Assembly (NCBI GenBank): GCA_963576475.1
Contig: OY754970.1
Span: 41,624,647-41,688,646 of the forward strand
DNA: 64,000 nt
Source: Molanna angustata
Taxonomy: Eukaryota > Arthropoda > Insecta > Trichoptera > Molannidae
Reading direction: 5' to 3'
Every line of letters starts with the position of its first letter. Within the stretch, counting starts at the first letter, position 1. This document shows, piece after piece, positions 20,502 through 31,493 of this stretch. The notes beneath the pieces were generated by a model. It was not told the origin of the DNA, did no database searches, and worked only from the letters and a program-made list of their open reading frames with translations. A program made the translations under genes and the position numbers.

Positions 20502-21015
20502 TGAGGATATACTGTATACAAGTACACATTGAGGATACAAGTACACATTGTCTCTATATAATTATACACTGAGGACTAAATGTCTCTATACAAGTACACA
20601 TTGAAGATATACTATCTCTATACAAGTACACATTGAGGATCAACCGTCTCTATAAAAGTACAATTGAGGATATGTTATCTCTATACAAGTAGGTACACAT
20701 TGAGGATATACTGTCTCTTTACAAATACAAATTTAGGATAAGCTATCTATATACAAGTACATATTGAGGACACACTGTCTCTATACAAGTACCTACAATT
20801 GAGGATATGCTGTCTCTATATAAGTACACATTGATGATATACTGTGTCTATATAAGTACACTTTGAGAATATACTGTACACATTGAGGATATATTGTATC
20901 TATCCAAGTCCACATTAAGGATATACTGTATCTATTCAAGTATACATTGAGAATATACTGTCTCTATACAAGTACACTTTGAGCATATACTATCTCTAAA
21001 CATACTATGAATATT
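20502..21015. repeat. Decayed ~32-bp tandem repeat
   Basis: About sixteen copies of a unit close to ACATTGAGGATATACTGTCT followed by CTATACAAGTAC. Units differ by substitutions and small indels, and some carry a CCTA insertion after AAGTA. This is an old minisatellite. A CRISPR array is excluded because there are no unique spacers. Confidence 0.88.
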
Positions 21016-21607
21016 CTTTCTCTATTCATGACTATGCTGTAATTGAAGTATATATACCTACCTACTATTACAAACCATGCGCTACCGGTGTTTTATATTC
21101 CATCATTCATAGCGTGACAACGTGAAGCAATTATTTATATTGAATTATCAACACCATAAACGTACCGATGACGGCTCCGTCGTTTCTTGAAATTTAGATT
21201 GTACTTCAAGAGGAAAGTAATTTGTTTATGAAATAATAGTCTTTGCACGGAGTGTGGTGTGTGAGGTAATGACAGAGTTTAGACTCCACGAGGCGGCAAA
21301 GAGTCACTCAAGTGGTTTACCTCAGGGACACACGATTGAACAGATTAAAACTTTTCAAGTTGTAAATGAAAAAGTGCAAGTGCTAAAGAGAGTTTATGAA
21401 AATAAGTTTTTGGATTTGTGCAATAAAACATTTCAAGTCATTGAAAACAAATCAAATGGAAAATTTACATAAATTGATATTTTTTTTTCAGTTTTAAACA
21501 ATTCGCTTTGTTGAACACAATATGAGTTATTTAATACAACGCAGGGCTACTAATGGAGTTGATTAAGATTTGATTCAGACTTAACAAATATTTTAGATGA
21601 AAATTAA
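21016..21607. other. no recognisable feature
   Basis: A 72-residue frame at 21254-21472 has no recognisable family. The rest is AT-rich, ending at an ACAAT-type tail of the next LINE. Confidence 0.4.
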
Positions 21608-22958
21608 TTGTATTGTATTGTATATATTTTATTTAGATGTAAAAAAATACAATTTCTTACATCTAGTATAAACGAAAATAAAAACAAACAATAAAAATAA
21701 ACAAATCAACATCGGATGACTAAATGAACACACAAAAAAGACACGTATCTATCAATAACAATAAAACACAAAGTAAAAAACACTACCACAATAGAAGACA
21801 TCAAAGAACATGAAAAAAAATAATGATAATAATATAGTATCAAAACAAGCCAAACAGATATTATAGTCTTAGAACATAATATATAAACAATATAAACACA
21901 CAATTTTTAAAAAAACTTTTGTTTTATGTATTCAGCACCTAAGCGACGAAAAGAGGCAAGACTAGACGCCTCCTTTACAGATTCAGGCAAATCATTATAA
22001 AGTTGTAAGCCTTTGTAGAACACACTATTTTGTGTACCTGCCAGGTTTGTCTGCGGCAGTCTAAAGTCCCGCCTACTTCTCGTCGGGTATGCGTGAACTT
22101 CAAAATTGTACATAATATTTTTTTGTAAATAAGGTGGTAAAAGTCTATTTTTTAATTTGTAAATAAAAATTAGCAAATTCAGAATTATTTGTTGTTTCAC
22201 TGTCAAAATTTTCAACTGCTCAAGCATATATTCAATACGGGTAAATCTATTGCATTTTAATATTGTCCTCATTGCTCTGTTTTGTATTATCTGTAGTTTT
22301 TTTTTATTTTCACCTACATTGCTCATAAATAATACTCTTGAGCAGTAGTTAATGTGTGGAACAACAATGCTATTATACACTAATTTAGATGTTTTTAAAT
22401 CAAGTTTATTTCTTATCCTTCCTAGAAATCCAACCTTCTTCGCGATTTTCTTCGTAACACATAATATGTGCTTGTCAAATCTCAATTTATTATCAATTAA
22501 TACTCCCAAGTATTTTATGTCTTCAACCTCCTCAATTTCCTCATCATGAATCTTAAGTGTGTACTTAGTGTCACTAAGTATCTGTTTACCAATAATCATA
22601 AATTTACTCTTGGATACATTCAATTTTAATTTATTTTTATTAAGCCAGATAGCAATTAATTCCAAATCAAATTGAATTTTCTCAAGACAAAGTTCAATAC
22701 TATCACCAGTTACATATATAAATGTGTCATCTGCAAATAGTTTGATTTCGCAAAATTCAAGACATTTTATAATATCATTGATATATATAATGAACAATAT
22801 TGGGCCAAGAACTGAACCCTGAGGTACTCCTTTATCTGTTACCTGCGCATTAGAAAAAAAATGTCCGTATTTAGTTATTTGTTTTCTATTAAATAAATAG
22901 TCAACAAACCACTTATTTTCAGTTCCAATAATTCCAATACGACGCAGTTTCTTGTATC
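21608..22958 (-). pseudogene. CR1/Jockey-type LINE, 5'-truncated reverse transcriptase
   Basis: Translation from about 22958 runs without a break: KKLRRIGIIGTENKWFVDYL, then DKGVPQGSVLGPILF, then the catalytic LFADDTFIYV, then YLGVLIDNKLRFDKHI, VPHINYCSRVLF, RAMRTILKCNR and the stop at 21907. The intact FADD box carries two of the three metal-binding aspartates; the first, upstream, is lost by truncation. The 3' UTR ends in an ATACAATACAAT repeat near 21608, the usual simple-sequence tail. The intact remaining frame of about 350 codons suggests a fairly recent insertion. It cannot replicate itself. Confidence 0.9.
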
Positions 22959-23714
22959 AATTTTATACGAAGGTAAGGTATACATAAGGAATATATAAAA
23001 AAATACACACCTACTAAAATGTCTCCACACACATGTTTTACCCTCCGCACAGTCAATATATTTATATGAGAAAGTTTATGCATTTTTCATAAAATTATTA
23101 ACCTACTTTCTAGTGTTTTTGCTTTGGGGCAATGAATCTCCTAGGGCCGGTCCAGTAGTATATGTATCCCGTTTAAAAAAGTAGGAAAAACATGTTAAAA
23201 ATTTAATAAGAATAATTTTGAATAAAAGTGAAAAAAATACATTTTTATAAATGTTTCTTTTTGGAAATAAACACAACATAAAAATACTATAATATATAGA
23301 TTCAATATAAATAAAAAGAAAATTCTACAAGTTTAGTATTAAATATATTATATCAACGATTTTTTTATCTTTTTTATTTATTACAAAAATTGTCTTTGTA
23401 AGTGTTGTTATTATATAAAATCACTGTGATTAATAAATTATCTAAAAATATACATTTAAATGAAAAATTGTATGTGTGTTTATGGGGGGGGGAGTGTAAA
23501 TTTATCGCACCGCCACTGCACAGATGCGTCGAAGATACGCACACACAATAGAAAAAATAGAGGGAACGTTGGTGATTATACTTATTTTTAAAATTAAATT
23601 TATTTTTCATTTGTTAGAATTTAATTCCGAATGGCCCATTTTTTTAGATTCGAAATTATGATAGATCCATACTCATGACACTGTCGTGCATCATACCAAT
23701 TTGGTTTTAGTTAA
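22959..23714. other. no recognisable feature
   Basis: AT-rich. The minus-strand frame at 23374-23610 is low complexity and unrecognised. Confidence 0.4.
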
Positions 23715-23760
23715 GACTCGCCTGAAGAAGATAACGGTAGTTCTTGAAACTAGTTGTGTA
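23715..23760 (+). ncRNA. Hammerhead-like relic from a Penelope-type arm
   Basis: CTGAAGA (23722-23728) is followed by an imperfect AAC/GTT stem, GAAA (23746-23749) and the self-complementary ACTAGT, then GTG that can pair with the CGC before the CTGA box. The order matches the motifs at 5481 and 6294, but helix II is imperfect and no coding remnant lies nearby. Confidence 0.42.
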
Positions 23761-24186
23761 ATAAAAAGAACAGAGTATAAATAAACAAAGTCACGGTTTT
23801 ATTTGAATAGGTATATATTTTTAAAGCCTACTTTAAAAACTACCACATTTTTAAAATATGAATTTAATTTTGTTGAATTCAACCGAGAAATAACGTTAAA
23901 TAAATTTAATACAGACTTTCAGCCACATAATGTTTGCGGAGCAGAAATAATGTAGTGAAATATGTTAAAATGGTTTCGTGCATGTAAATAAATTACACAT
24001 TTAATAAAAGAAAACAAATTATTAAAATATATAATCCATGATTTTCCTACTTTAGAATCTACATATCATTAAGACAAATGAATTCATTACAATATTTCCC
24101 TCCCCCGTATGCGATGAAATAAACATTAATTCAAAAATAACTTTGAGGTTTCGAACGAGATTGAATTACAAATTTTCAAATAATTG
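23761..24186. other. no recognisable feature
   Basis: AT-rich, with no gene or repeat that I can support. Confidence 0.4.
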
Positions 24187-25290
24187 GTTGTTCGAAAAGT
24201 CATTTCATTTTTTCCAAAACAGGACTTCAGTGTATTCTTTCACGGCTTCCTTCACACTTAAAACACATCGTCATTATATATTCTGACGGCTGATAATGTA
24301 AGGACTTGTTTGTAATAAATTTTGATTGATTCTGTGGAATAATTTTGATTTGATTCAAGGACATGTTCATTAAAATATGCGCACAATCAAATATGGAAAA
24401 CAGCATTTTGGCATTATATTTTGTTTTTTTCTATCGAGAAGATAATAATGCTGTTCAAGCAAAAATAAAAATACTCTGCATATCGAGATGTATTAACAGA
24501 GGGCCTGTCTCAAAACTGGTTGGTTAAAATTAGTTCAGGAAACTTTGATTCTGAAAAGCCAGTTAAAGCTGATAAAGACAAAATAAACATGGATGGAAAC
24601 CACCAAATAATCGTAATAAGCATGATTCTTCTTTTTCTTTGCCTTATCCCACTTTAGGTAGGGTCGGCTCTCCTAATCCTTTGGCGCCACGATGATCTGT
24701 CCTGTATTGTCGGGGTTGGGATGTGGGATGTGGGCTTTATCCATGAGCTTCCTCATATTGCCCCACCACGTGGATATTGGACGTCCCTTTCCTTTTCTGC
24801 TTTCTGGGAGTGCTAGAGCAATTTGCACCACATGATCGTTTTGCCTCCTCATTACATGTCCATACCATCTGAGTCGGCTTTCTGTAAGTTTTTCTGGTAT
24901 GGGGGCTACTCCAAAGCTTCCTCTTATTAATTCATTACGAATTTTATCTAGCTTCGTCACCCCACCTGCCCACCTTAGCATTTTCATTTCATTGACATGT
25001 AGTTTTTGTTCATGTGTGCCTTTAACTGTCCAGCACTCCGCACCATATGTCATTGCAGGTCTCACCGCTGTCTTGTAGACCTTGCCCTTAGTTTTGATTG
25101 GCATACGTGGATCACACAGCACGCCCGTGAGAGTTCTCCATTTACTCCAAGCCACGTTTACCCTATGGGAGACGTCAGCATCCACACTGGCATCCGCTGT
25201 AATAAGCATGATTATTTAAATTTATCAAGATACAACACCGTTCATGATGTCGTGAAACACCTTGATTTATTATCTCCAAAATAATTATCT
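24187..25290 (+). pseudogene. Mariner transposase relic, split by a LINE
   Basis: It starts with a mariner-like end, TTGGTTGTTCGAAAAGTCAT. Broken plus-strand frames give MENSILALYFVFFYREDNNA, VQAKIKILCISR, then NWLVKISSGNFDSE, resembling the N-terminal helix-turn-helix region of mariner transposases. After the LINE insertion at 24628-25198 the sequence resumes with DYLNLSRYNTVHDVVKHLD. The catalytic DDE/D region and the 3' terminal repeat are not seen, so it is a truncated relic. Confidence 0.6.
24613..25213 (-). mobile_element. LINE fragment with 15-bp target-site duplication, nested in mariner
   Basis: GTAATAAGCATGATT occurs at 24613-24627 and 25199-25213, bounding a 571-bp fragment. Its single open frame (stop at 24673) encodes VDADVSHRVNVAWSKWRTLT, TKGKVYKTAVRPAMTYGAEC, LRWAGGVTKLDKIRNELIRG and RLRWYGHVMRRQNDHVV. 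This is the reverse-transcriptase C-terminus of the family also present at 13958-14286. It lacks the polymerase core. A perfect duplication and an open frame make it a young insertion into an older mariner. Confidence 0.9.
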
Positions 25291-25435
25291 TTTCGAGTGC
25301 AATTTCGAGTGATATTATTACGTTACATTGTATCAATCCATAAAAATATTAAAGAAGATAATTTTATAAAGAACTAAGTTTTTTTGAAATGAAATAAAAT
25401 TAATAATGGTTCTTCACTTATATATTTCCCTGTAT
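25291..25435. other. short unassigned spacer
   Basis: AT-rich; nothing recognised. Confidence 0.4.
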
Positions 25436-25475
25436 TAGGACGACCGTTTCGGCTGATAAGGCCCTTATCTGCCTT
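25436..25475 (-). repeat. Penelope-arm-like relic
   Basis: The minus strand reads AGATAAGGGCCTTATCAGCC, then GAAACGGTCGTCC. A perfect-stem GATAAGG/CCTTATC followed by GAAAC recalls the ribozyme arms at 5.4 kb. The CUGANGA box is not preserved, so I do not call a ribozyme. Confidence 0.35.
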
Positions 25476-25687
25476 TATATAACTTAACATCACCTGCATA
25501 GAAGTTATTTCCATACATCAGCTATATTGCACTGTTAAAGATATTTCACAATTATTCTTATAATATAATTTGCATAGTTTTAAAAATATAATATTATAAT
25601 ATATAAATTTAATTTGATAGATTTAAAAATATAAAATGAATATTATAGAATATAAATATTTGATAAAAAAATCCAGAATTTTATTAG

Positions 25688-25865
25688 ATAGCTCGATGGC
25701 AGAGCGGTTAGCGCACTGGGCTAGTAATCCAGTGGTCGCGAGAACGAATCCTGCCTCGACCAATTTCGTTCACCTAAAGTACAAGCATTTATGCTTATTT
25801 TAGGGAACGTAGGAAGATGTTCATGTACTTGTTTAACAAGGACATATTCATTTTTTATAAAAAAT
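25688..25865 (+). mobile_element. SINE2, most complete copy
   Basis: GATGGCAGAGCGGTTAGCGC (perfect A-box region), CTAGTAATCCAGTGGTCGCG, a mutated B box (AGAACGAATCC), CACCTAAAGTACAAGCATTT and the body GGGAACGTAGGAAGATG...TGTACTTGTTTAACAAGG, with an A/T-rich 3' end. The head resembles tRNA-Thr(AGT). Confidence 0.82.
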
Positions 25866-25954
25866 AATGTTAACCAGTTGATAAGGCCTTGTCAGCCGTA
25901 ATGATCTTCCTGATACAAGAAAAATATAAATGTAGTACTATAATCAATTTTGTT

Positions 25955-26098
25955 TGTTTGGAATATGTCTTTGTAACAAGAACATATACTTCCTCATACA
26001 TTCCCTAAACTAACCATACATGCTTTATAGTTAACGAAATCGGTCGTGGCTGGAATTTAAATCGCGACCACATCGCGCTAACAGCTCCGCCATAAACC
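25955..26098 (-). mobile_element. SINE2 copy, inverted relative to 25688
   Basis: The minus strand carries the same head (GATTTCGTT and GCGAT blocks) and the body AGGGAATGTATGAGGAAG with TATGTTCTTGTTACAAAG. It is more diverged. With the copy at 25688 it forms an inverted pair about 90 bp apart that could fold in RNA. Confidence 0.72.
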
Positions 26099-26645
26099 AT
26101 CTAATGAAATCTTCAGTAGAGATTTCTTTACGTCAATAAACACGCCTGTGCGCACTTTGCTGTGCAAAAAATGAACGAATGAATGACTTACTGAACAACC
26201 TAGTACAAAATAATATCTACCGATGGATTCTTTTGGGCGATGTGCAAACAATAGTAAAAGTTTTGTTGTTTGAAAGGTATGGATGGAAATATATCTTTGC
26301 AAACTAAATAATCTTCTTTTGTAAACAAATATACATTTGGAGAATACAACCGACAAATAAATTGCGAAAAAAAGCAGTTATCGATTCGGAGAAATTTGAA
26401 GTAACATTCCCTCGCAAATAAATAACGGAATTGACACAAACTGCGAATTGAATTGGTGTTTACACAACTTAACTCTATACCATGGAAAACATTTTGGGAT
26501 TTTTTGTCTCTAGAAAAACTACTCCAAGTAATAGTAGTTTAGCTTAACGTTATTCACTTTAAATCAATATTTATTTAGATACCTACATTCACAAATACCT
26601 ACCCATTTGTTACTAGGAATAGCGAATAGCCTAGTATTGAGGAAA
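26099..26645. other. no recognisable feature
   Basis: Overlapping minus-strand frames at 26078-26439 have no known motif. No repeat family is recognised. Confidence 0.4.
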
Positions 26646-26705
26646 AAGTTTCTGTATTCATTTATTTATTTGGAAAACAAACAGCATACAATTTTATAGG
26701 TAAAA
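26646..26705 (-). repeat. LINE 3'-tail relic (CCAAATAAATAAAT type)
   Basis: The minus strand reads GCTGTTTGTTTTCCAAATAA then ATAAATG, the same 3' terminus as the CR1/Jockey-type LINE ending near 59148 (GCTGTTGGCTTCCCAAATAA). Confidence 0.6.
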
Positions 26706-26744
26706 AATATAATATGATAATATAAAAAATGTATGATAAGTTTA

Positions 26745-27409
26745 TTGTACCCCAATAATATGTTTTCACATAAGAGTAATTGTACCCCAATAATATGTTT
26801 TCACATAAGAGTAATTGTACCCCAATATTATGTTTTCACATAAGAGTAATTGTACCCCAATAATATGTTTTCACATAAGAGTAATTGTACCCCAATATTA
26901 TGTTTTCACATAAGAGTAATTGTACCCCAATAATATGTTTTCACATAAGAGTAATTGTACCCCAATATTATGTTTTCACATAAGAGTAATTGTACCCCAA
27001 TAATATGTTTTCACATAAGAGAAATTGTACCCCAATATTATGTTTTCACATAAGAGTAATTGTACCCCAATAATATGTTTTCACATAAGAGTAATTGTAC
27101 CCCAATATTATGTTTTCACATAAGAGTAATTGTACCCCAATAATATGTTTTCACATAAGAGAAATTGTACCCCAATATTATGTTTTCACATAAGAGTAAT
27201 TGTACCCCAATAATATGTTTTCACATAAGAGTAATTGTACCCCAATATTATGTTTTCACATAAGTGAAATTGTACCCCAATAATATGTTTTCACATAAGA
27301 GGAATTGTACCCCAATATTATGTTTTCACATAAGAGTAATTGTACCCCAATAATATGTTTTCACATAAGAGTAATTGTACCCCAATATTATGTTTTCACA
27401 TAAGAGTAA
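26745..27409. repeat. 35-bp satellite in 70-bp dimers, 19 units
   Basis: Nineteen head-to-tail copies of a 35-bp unit, TTGTACCCCAATAATATG then TTTTCACATAAGAGTAA, occupy exactly 665 bp with no length change. After the first two, units alternate strictly between AATAATATG and AATATTATG, so the working period is 70 bp. A few units vary in the last six bases (GAGAAA, GTGAAA, GAGGAA). There are no unique spacers and no coding frame, so this is a young minisatellite. Confidence 0.96.
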
Positions 27410-27594
27410 CAAATATAAGTTTTACATAAAAATGACAAATGTAATAATATATGTAGCATATATTATTTATGTGTTATATGTTATGTACATATGTATATGT
27501 TTGTGTTATATGTATGTATGTATGTATACGTGATACATTATGGATGAATATGATTCTGGTATGTACTATTTATCAAATTGTTGTAATACATAAA

Positions 27595-27696
27595 ATCAAA
27601 ACCGGTTTGTTCTAAAAAATGAAAAATATCTAAGAAATCTGGGTTTTCGATTATTTTTTATCACGTACAAACCCTTTATAGGTACGCGATAAATAC
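27595..27696 (+). repeat. Unclassified repeat C, left part (split by LINE)
   Basis: GGTTTGTTCTAAAAAATGAA, then TGGGTTTTCGATTATTTTTT, ATCACGTACAAA and GCGATAAATACCC match 33995-34105 in order. The rest of the repeat resumes at 28516. The interruption is a LINE fragment. Confidence 0.75.
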
Positions 27697-28515
27697 CCTT
27701 CATCATCATCATCATCAGCCTGTGTTTGCCCACTGCAGGACATAGGCCTCCCCTCTCCTTCTCCACTCCTCCCGTTCCTGTGCGACTCCCATCCACTGTG
27801 GTCCAACAAATCTTTTTATGTCATCCATCCATCTATTAGGTGGTCGCCCTTATGGTCTCTTGTCGCCTCTCGTTCTCCACTCCACCAGTCTTTTAGTCCA
27901 TCTATTATCGGTCATTCTTGATAGGTGTCCTGCCCATCTCCACTTCTGCATGGCTATTCTCTCAACCACATCGGACAGTTTGGTCTGACTGCGTATCCAG
28001 TCATTCCTCTTCCTGTCTTCTAGTTTTATTGCCAACATTATTCTTTCCATTTTCCTTTGTGCTACACGCAGCTTGTTGGCAGACAATTTGGTTAAAGTGG
28101 TTGTTTCCATGCCATAAGTGAATACTGGCAGAATGCACTGCTCAAACACCCTTGACTTTAGGGAATTCGGTATGGGGCTACGAAAGGTGTTATCGAGTTT
28201 CCCAAAGGCCGCCCATGCGAGACTTATTCTTCTCTCAATTTCTATGGTTTGATTGTCTCTGCCTAGGGTCTGATCAATCTCTTCCACTGGAAGGCAATAA
28301 TTGCTTGTGTCTAAGTTTGTCATTATTTTCGTTTTCTTGACATTCATTTTTTAACCAATTGAAGCAGATATACCTTCCAGTTGGCTGATCATTTCCACCA
28401 TTTCATCGACATCCTCCGAGATTAACACAATATCATCGGCGAATCGCAAATTGTTTAATCGCTCTCCGTCGATAGTTATTCCTTTATTTTCCAAGTTTAA
28501 TTTTTTAAAAACATT
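27697..28515 (-). pseudogene. RTE-type LINE fragment with catalytic FADD
   Basis: The minus strand starts near KGITIDGERLNNLRFADDIV, holding the catalytic FADD box, then runs EDVDEMVEMISQLEG, hits a stop just before MNVKKTKIMTNLDTS, and continues through RRISLAWAAFGKLD, FTYGMETTTLTKLSANKLRV, KWRWAGHLSRMTDNRW and a further stop. After a frame change it ends WMDDIKRFVGPQWMGVAQER and RGEAYVLQWANTG, followed by an ATG-repeat tail. Two stops plus 5' truncation make it dead. The fragment at 54099-54270 is the same family. An uninterrupted paralogue of the target at 33995-34180 shows its borders. Confidence 0.88.
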
Positions 28516-28625
28516 TTCCCTTACTTACACGTAACTTCAGAGTGTATTTTGCGGTTTTCATATATATGTTGTTTTCAGTAATAAGATATTATGTTCTCTT
28601 AAGTGATTTTTTTACGCCAAATTTT
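28516..28625 (+). repeat. Unclassified repeat C, right part
   Basis: CCCTTACTTACACGTAACTT, TTTTGCGGTTTTCATATAT and TTATGTTCTCTTAAG match 34085-34185 and continue the repeat interrupted at 27696. Confidence 0.7.
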
Positions 28626-28751
28626 CAATAATATCATGCAGAGAGTAAAGTATCGTCATGTTTTTGTGTACATAAAGTTTGGGTGTAATTTGTAAATTTA
28701 TGACCTCTGTACAGACCAAAATATATTACTATCAACTTTGTAAGAGTAGAG

Positions 28752-28870
28752 TAGATGAGTGGTGGCAGAGCGATTAGCTCGCTGGTTTAGTAATCGAGCG
28801 GTCGAGTGTTCGAATCCTGCCACGATCGCTTATGTTCACCTATAGTACAAGCAGTATTGCTTGATTTTGG
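28752..28870 (+). mobile_element. SINE2 copy
   Basis: TGGCAGAGCGATTAGCTCGC, AGTAATCGAGCGGTCGAG, TGTTCGAATCC and CACCTATAGTACAAGCAG. The body is largely lost. Several CpG-type changes suggest age. Confidence 0.75.
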
Positions 28871-28944
28871 CGAGTTTAATGACAGATTTTAATTTCTTCC
28901 AGAGTTTAAAGAACGAAGATTTGAGATTTCTCGAATGATGTCTC

Positions 28945-29015
28945 TTCAGGTGGCAATCGAACCCAGAGCGCTGGCATAAAATCTAAACGGAAACCTCAAT
29001 GCCACGGGGGTCGAT
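28945..29015 (-). mobile_element. tRNA-like SINE head, unassigned family
   Basis: The minus strand has CCGTGGCATTGAGG (A-box-like) and, 30-odd bases later, CTGGGTTCGATTGCC (B-box-like). It belongs to neither SINE1 nor SINE2. No tRNA cloverleaf closes. Confidence 0.45.
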
Positions 29016-29645
29016 GACAATATAGCACCTCTGTCGATTGAACTTTCGTCGGTTGACAAGTAAAACTCATTAAGTGACGATACAACTAATTTGAGATAAT
29101 CAAGTTTTAGTCAGTTTTTCCTGCCGCGCCGTAAGAACTTTATACAAAACAGAAATCAATCATATATTTAATTTAAATACCTACTACTCTTTTGGATTGC
29201 TTTACGCACTTAGTGATTTTTTCTTACAAAAGGTTGTTGGTAATATGTGGGCATCCAAGTGTATAAAAATCATTCAGCCATTAAACTGTAATGAATTTTA
29301 TTTGTCAATTGACGCTTTATCTATGCAGAGCTCTGCTGAGCACTGAACAGCAACGATATACCAAAATCATTGATATGGGAAGTAGGGAAGTATTAGTACG
29401 TACTGAAAACATAAATATATGAATGATTATAATGGTCAAAATGTAGTTACCTACCACCGAAGTAATACTTGTTAATAATCTTCCCATGCAGTACCTACTT
29501 AGTTAATCAATCCATTAGCCGTATGCCATATTTCATTAAACCAACATACATTAATATAGGGACTAATAGACAGACATGATATAATATCAGTTGTGAACAA
29601 TCTTTTGCGTATCACAGCAATTTTGATTGTTGAATTTTTCAAAGA
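29016..29645. other. no recognisable feature
   Basis: AT-rich, with one unrecognised minus-strand frame at 29499-29756. Confidence 0.4.
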
Positions 29646-29649
29646 CTTC

Positions 29650-29965
29650 TTCGCCGAGTCTGTGGTCCTGTGTAGGAAGGGAAACGAGGAGTAGATAGTT
29701 GTACAACATGTAAAATCCCCCCAGTATTTAAACTGAGACGGGTTGGCCATGTACATTGGATGTCAGACACTCGACATACAGGAGGTAGGAGAAAGATTAG
29801 GAGACCAGGATTGAGATGGGATGACGACGCAAGTAGGGATGCGGCACAGCTCTAGCAAATTTCAAACTGGAGATCGGCAGCTGAGGAAAAAAGTAGCTTG
29901 AGCCAGAAATTGGGGGAGGCCAGGACTCGCTTTGGACTGTAGCACCATCGAAGATGAAGAAGCAA
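29650..29965 (+). pseudogene. LINE reverse-transcriptase 3' fragment
   Basis: Plus-strand frames give LRRVGHVHWMSDTRHTGG, RRPGLRWDDDASRDAAQL, a stop, ISNWRSAAEEKSS, and GEARTRFGL with a stop, followed by CACCATCGAAGATGAAGAAG. The order and the GCACCATCG end match the fragment at 226-798. Catalytic domains are absent. Confidence 0.75.
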
Positions 29966-30194
29966 TGTCATAAAATTTATCACAAATAATAGACAACTTT
30001 GCACTCATGAAATACTGCAAGCAATAGACATGAAAATGAGGAAATGTTTCGAAGAATGATTTTTAGACGTAATTAAATAGAATATATTTTTTTTCAACGG
30101 ATAGAACTCCATCTCTCTTTCTCTTTCCGTGTCCAAGATCATCAACCTATATTGTGTCCCTCCAGTGATTTGCAGCCAAATAGAACTCCATCAT

Positions 30195-30765
30195 CATATA
30201 AAATAATGATGAAAAAAATATAAAATATCATTTTTCGTTTTAATTTAGTTCGCAAACGCGTCTCTTATTCACCGGTATCGCTCAATGCCGAACATCGTTA
30301 GAATTGTTAACATTAACTTAGAGATAAACAGAGTAAAAGGTGACAGTAGCATTTCTTTGATTTACACGCAATAGATTTTAATACTTCTAAACTATTATTT
30401 CCTTCAGAATAGTTAATATTGATTTTCTTCTGTTGGCCTTTATTCTATGTATGTCTATATATAAACAATTAATCATATTTTTAATTGCTGTCCTTTCAAT
30501 ACAATATTTATATAATAATTCCTATACTTCATTTAAATTTGTTTGTATCTACTTAATGTCTTTTGAGTATTCTATTGTATCTTGGTATTACCTCTTCCTT
30601 CTCTATTATTCGTATCCTCGTGTTGAATAGATGGTCTTCACCACTATTGTCGACCATTCTGTCGATGCTCGGCACTGAGCGATACCGGTTAATGATGGGA
30701 GTCAATTTTGTGAACTAAATTGAATAAAGCGAAAAATTATATATTATTTTTTTCATCATAATTCT
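30195..30765. mobile_element. MITE with ~110-bp inverted ends
   Basis: The left end (ATGATGAAAAAAATATAAAA, TTTTTCG, TTTAGTTCGC, ACCGGTATCGCTCAATGCCG) is repeated in reverse complement at the right (CGGCACTGAGCGATACCGGT, TTGTGAACTAAATT, CGAAAAAT, TTTTTTTCATCATAATT). The arms diverge by roughly one in six positions. The interior has no transposase motif; the 65-residue frame at 30433-30630 is AT-biased noise. Old non-autonomous DNA transposon. Confidence 0.75.
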
Positions 30766-31493
30766 ATTTATTATATTATAAATATGCTCACCCATCACAA
30801 GTCGTCATTAAAGTGAAAGGGAGAGCAAAATGACGTGAGTCACTTCACAATACAATATGTTCCATCGCGCGCTGTCATAGATGGTTACTTGTCATCCGTC
30901 CTGTGAAAGAAGCGGTCACTTCTTAACTGGTCGTATTAAATAACTCATAAAAATGAATTTTTCCGCTGGTTGTTAATTGCTGGGCGTCTTCGGCTACAAT
31001 ATATCACCAGGAAATACCAAATATCATATTTACAGTAATAAACTATTAAAAACTTCATTAATCTTTTATGTAAAAAAATAAACTTAAACTAAAGACTTTT
31101 TTTGTGAATGATAATATTTTTGGAGTGTAATAAACACCCAATGCAATAACTCACTAAATTATCAGTTATATCTTAATGTGAATAAAAATGGGTTCTTCCT
31201 CGTAAAAAAATAATTGGAACATTAAAAATTATTTACGACGAACGAACGAAAAATTGACGAACTCCAGACACGACTTCAACAAAAAAAAATATATATTTAT
31301 ATTTTAATAATAATTTTAAATACTGATTTATGCATTGTCAACGAGATAGCAAAATTGGTTTAATATCGATTTCAAGATTTCACCTGAACGGCAAACATCA
31401 CAGCGAGTTGATAAAAACGTGTTAAACAGAAGAAAAGAAAATCCTGAAGAACAGAGGACAGATATTATTTTGCCCTACACTTGATGAATAAAT
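30766..31493. other. no recognisable feature
   Basis: AT-rich, with no long frame or structure. Confidence 0.4.

Noticed and set aside
26745..27409. CRISPR-like array
   Set aside because: Units are contiguous and nearly identical with no unique spacers, and the sequence is eukaryotic.
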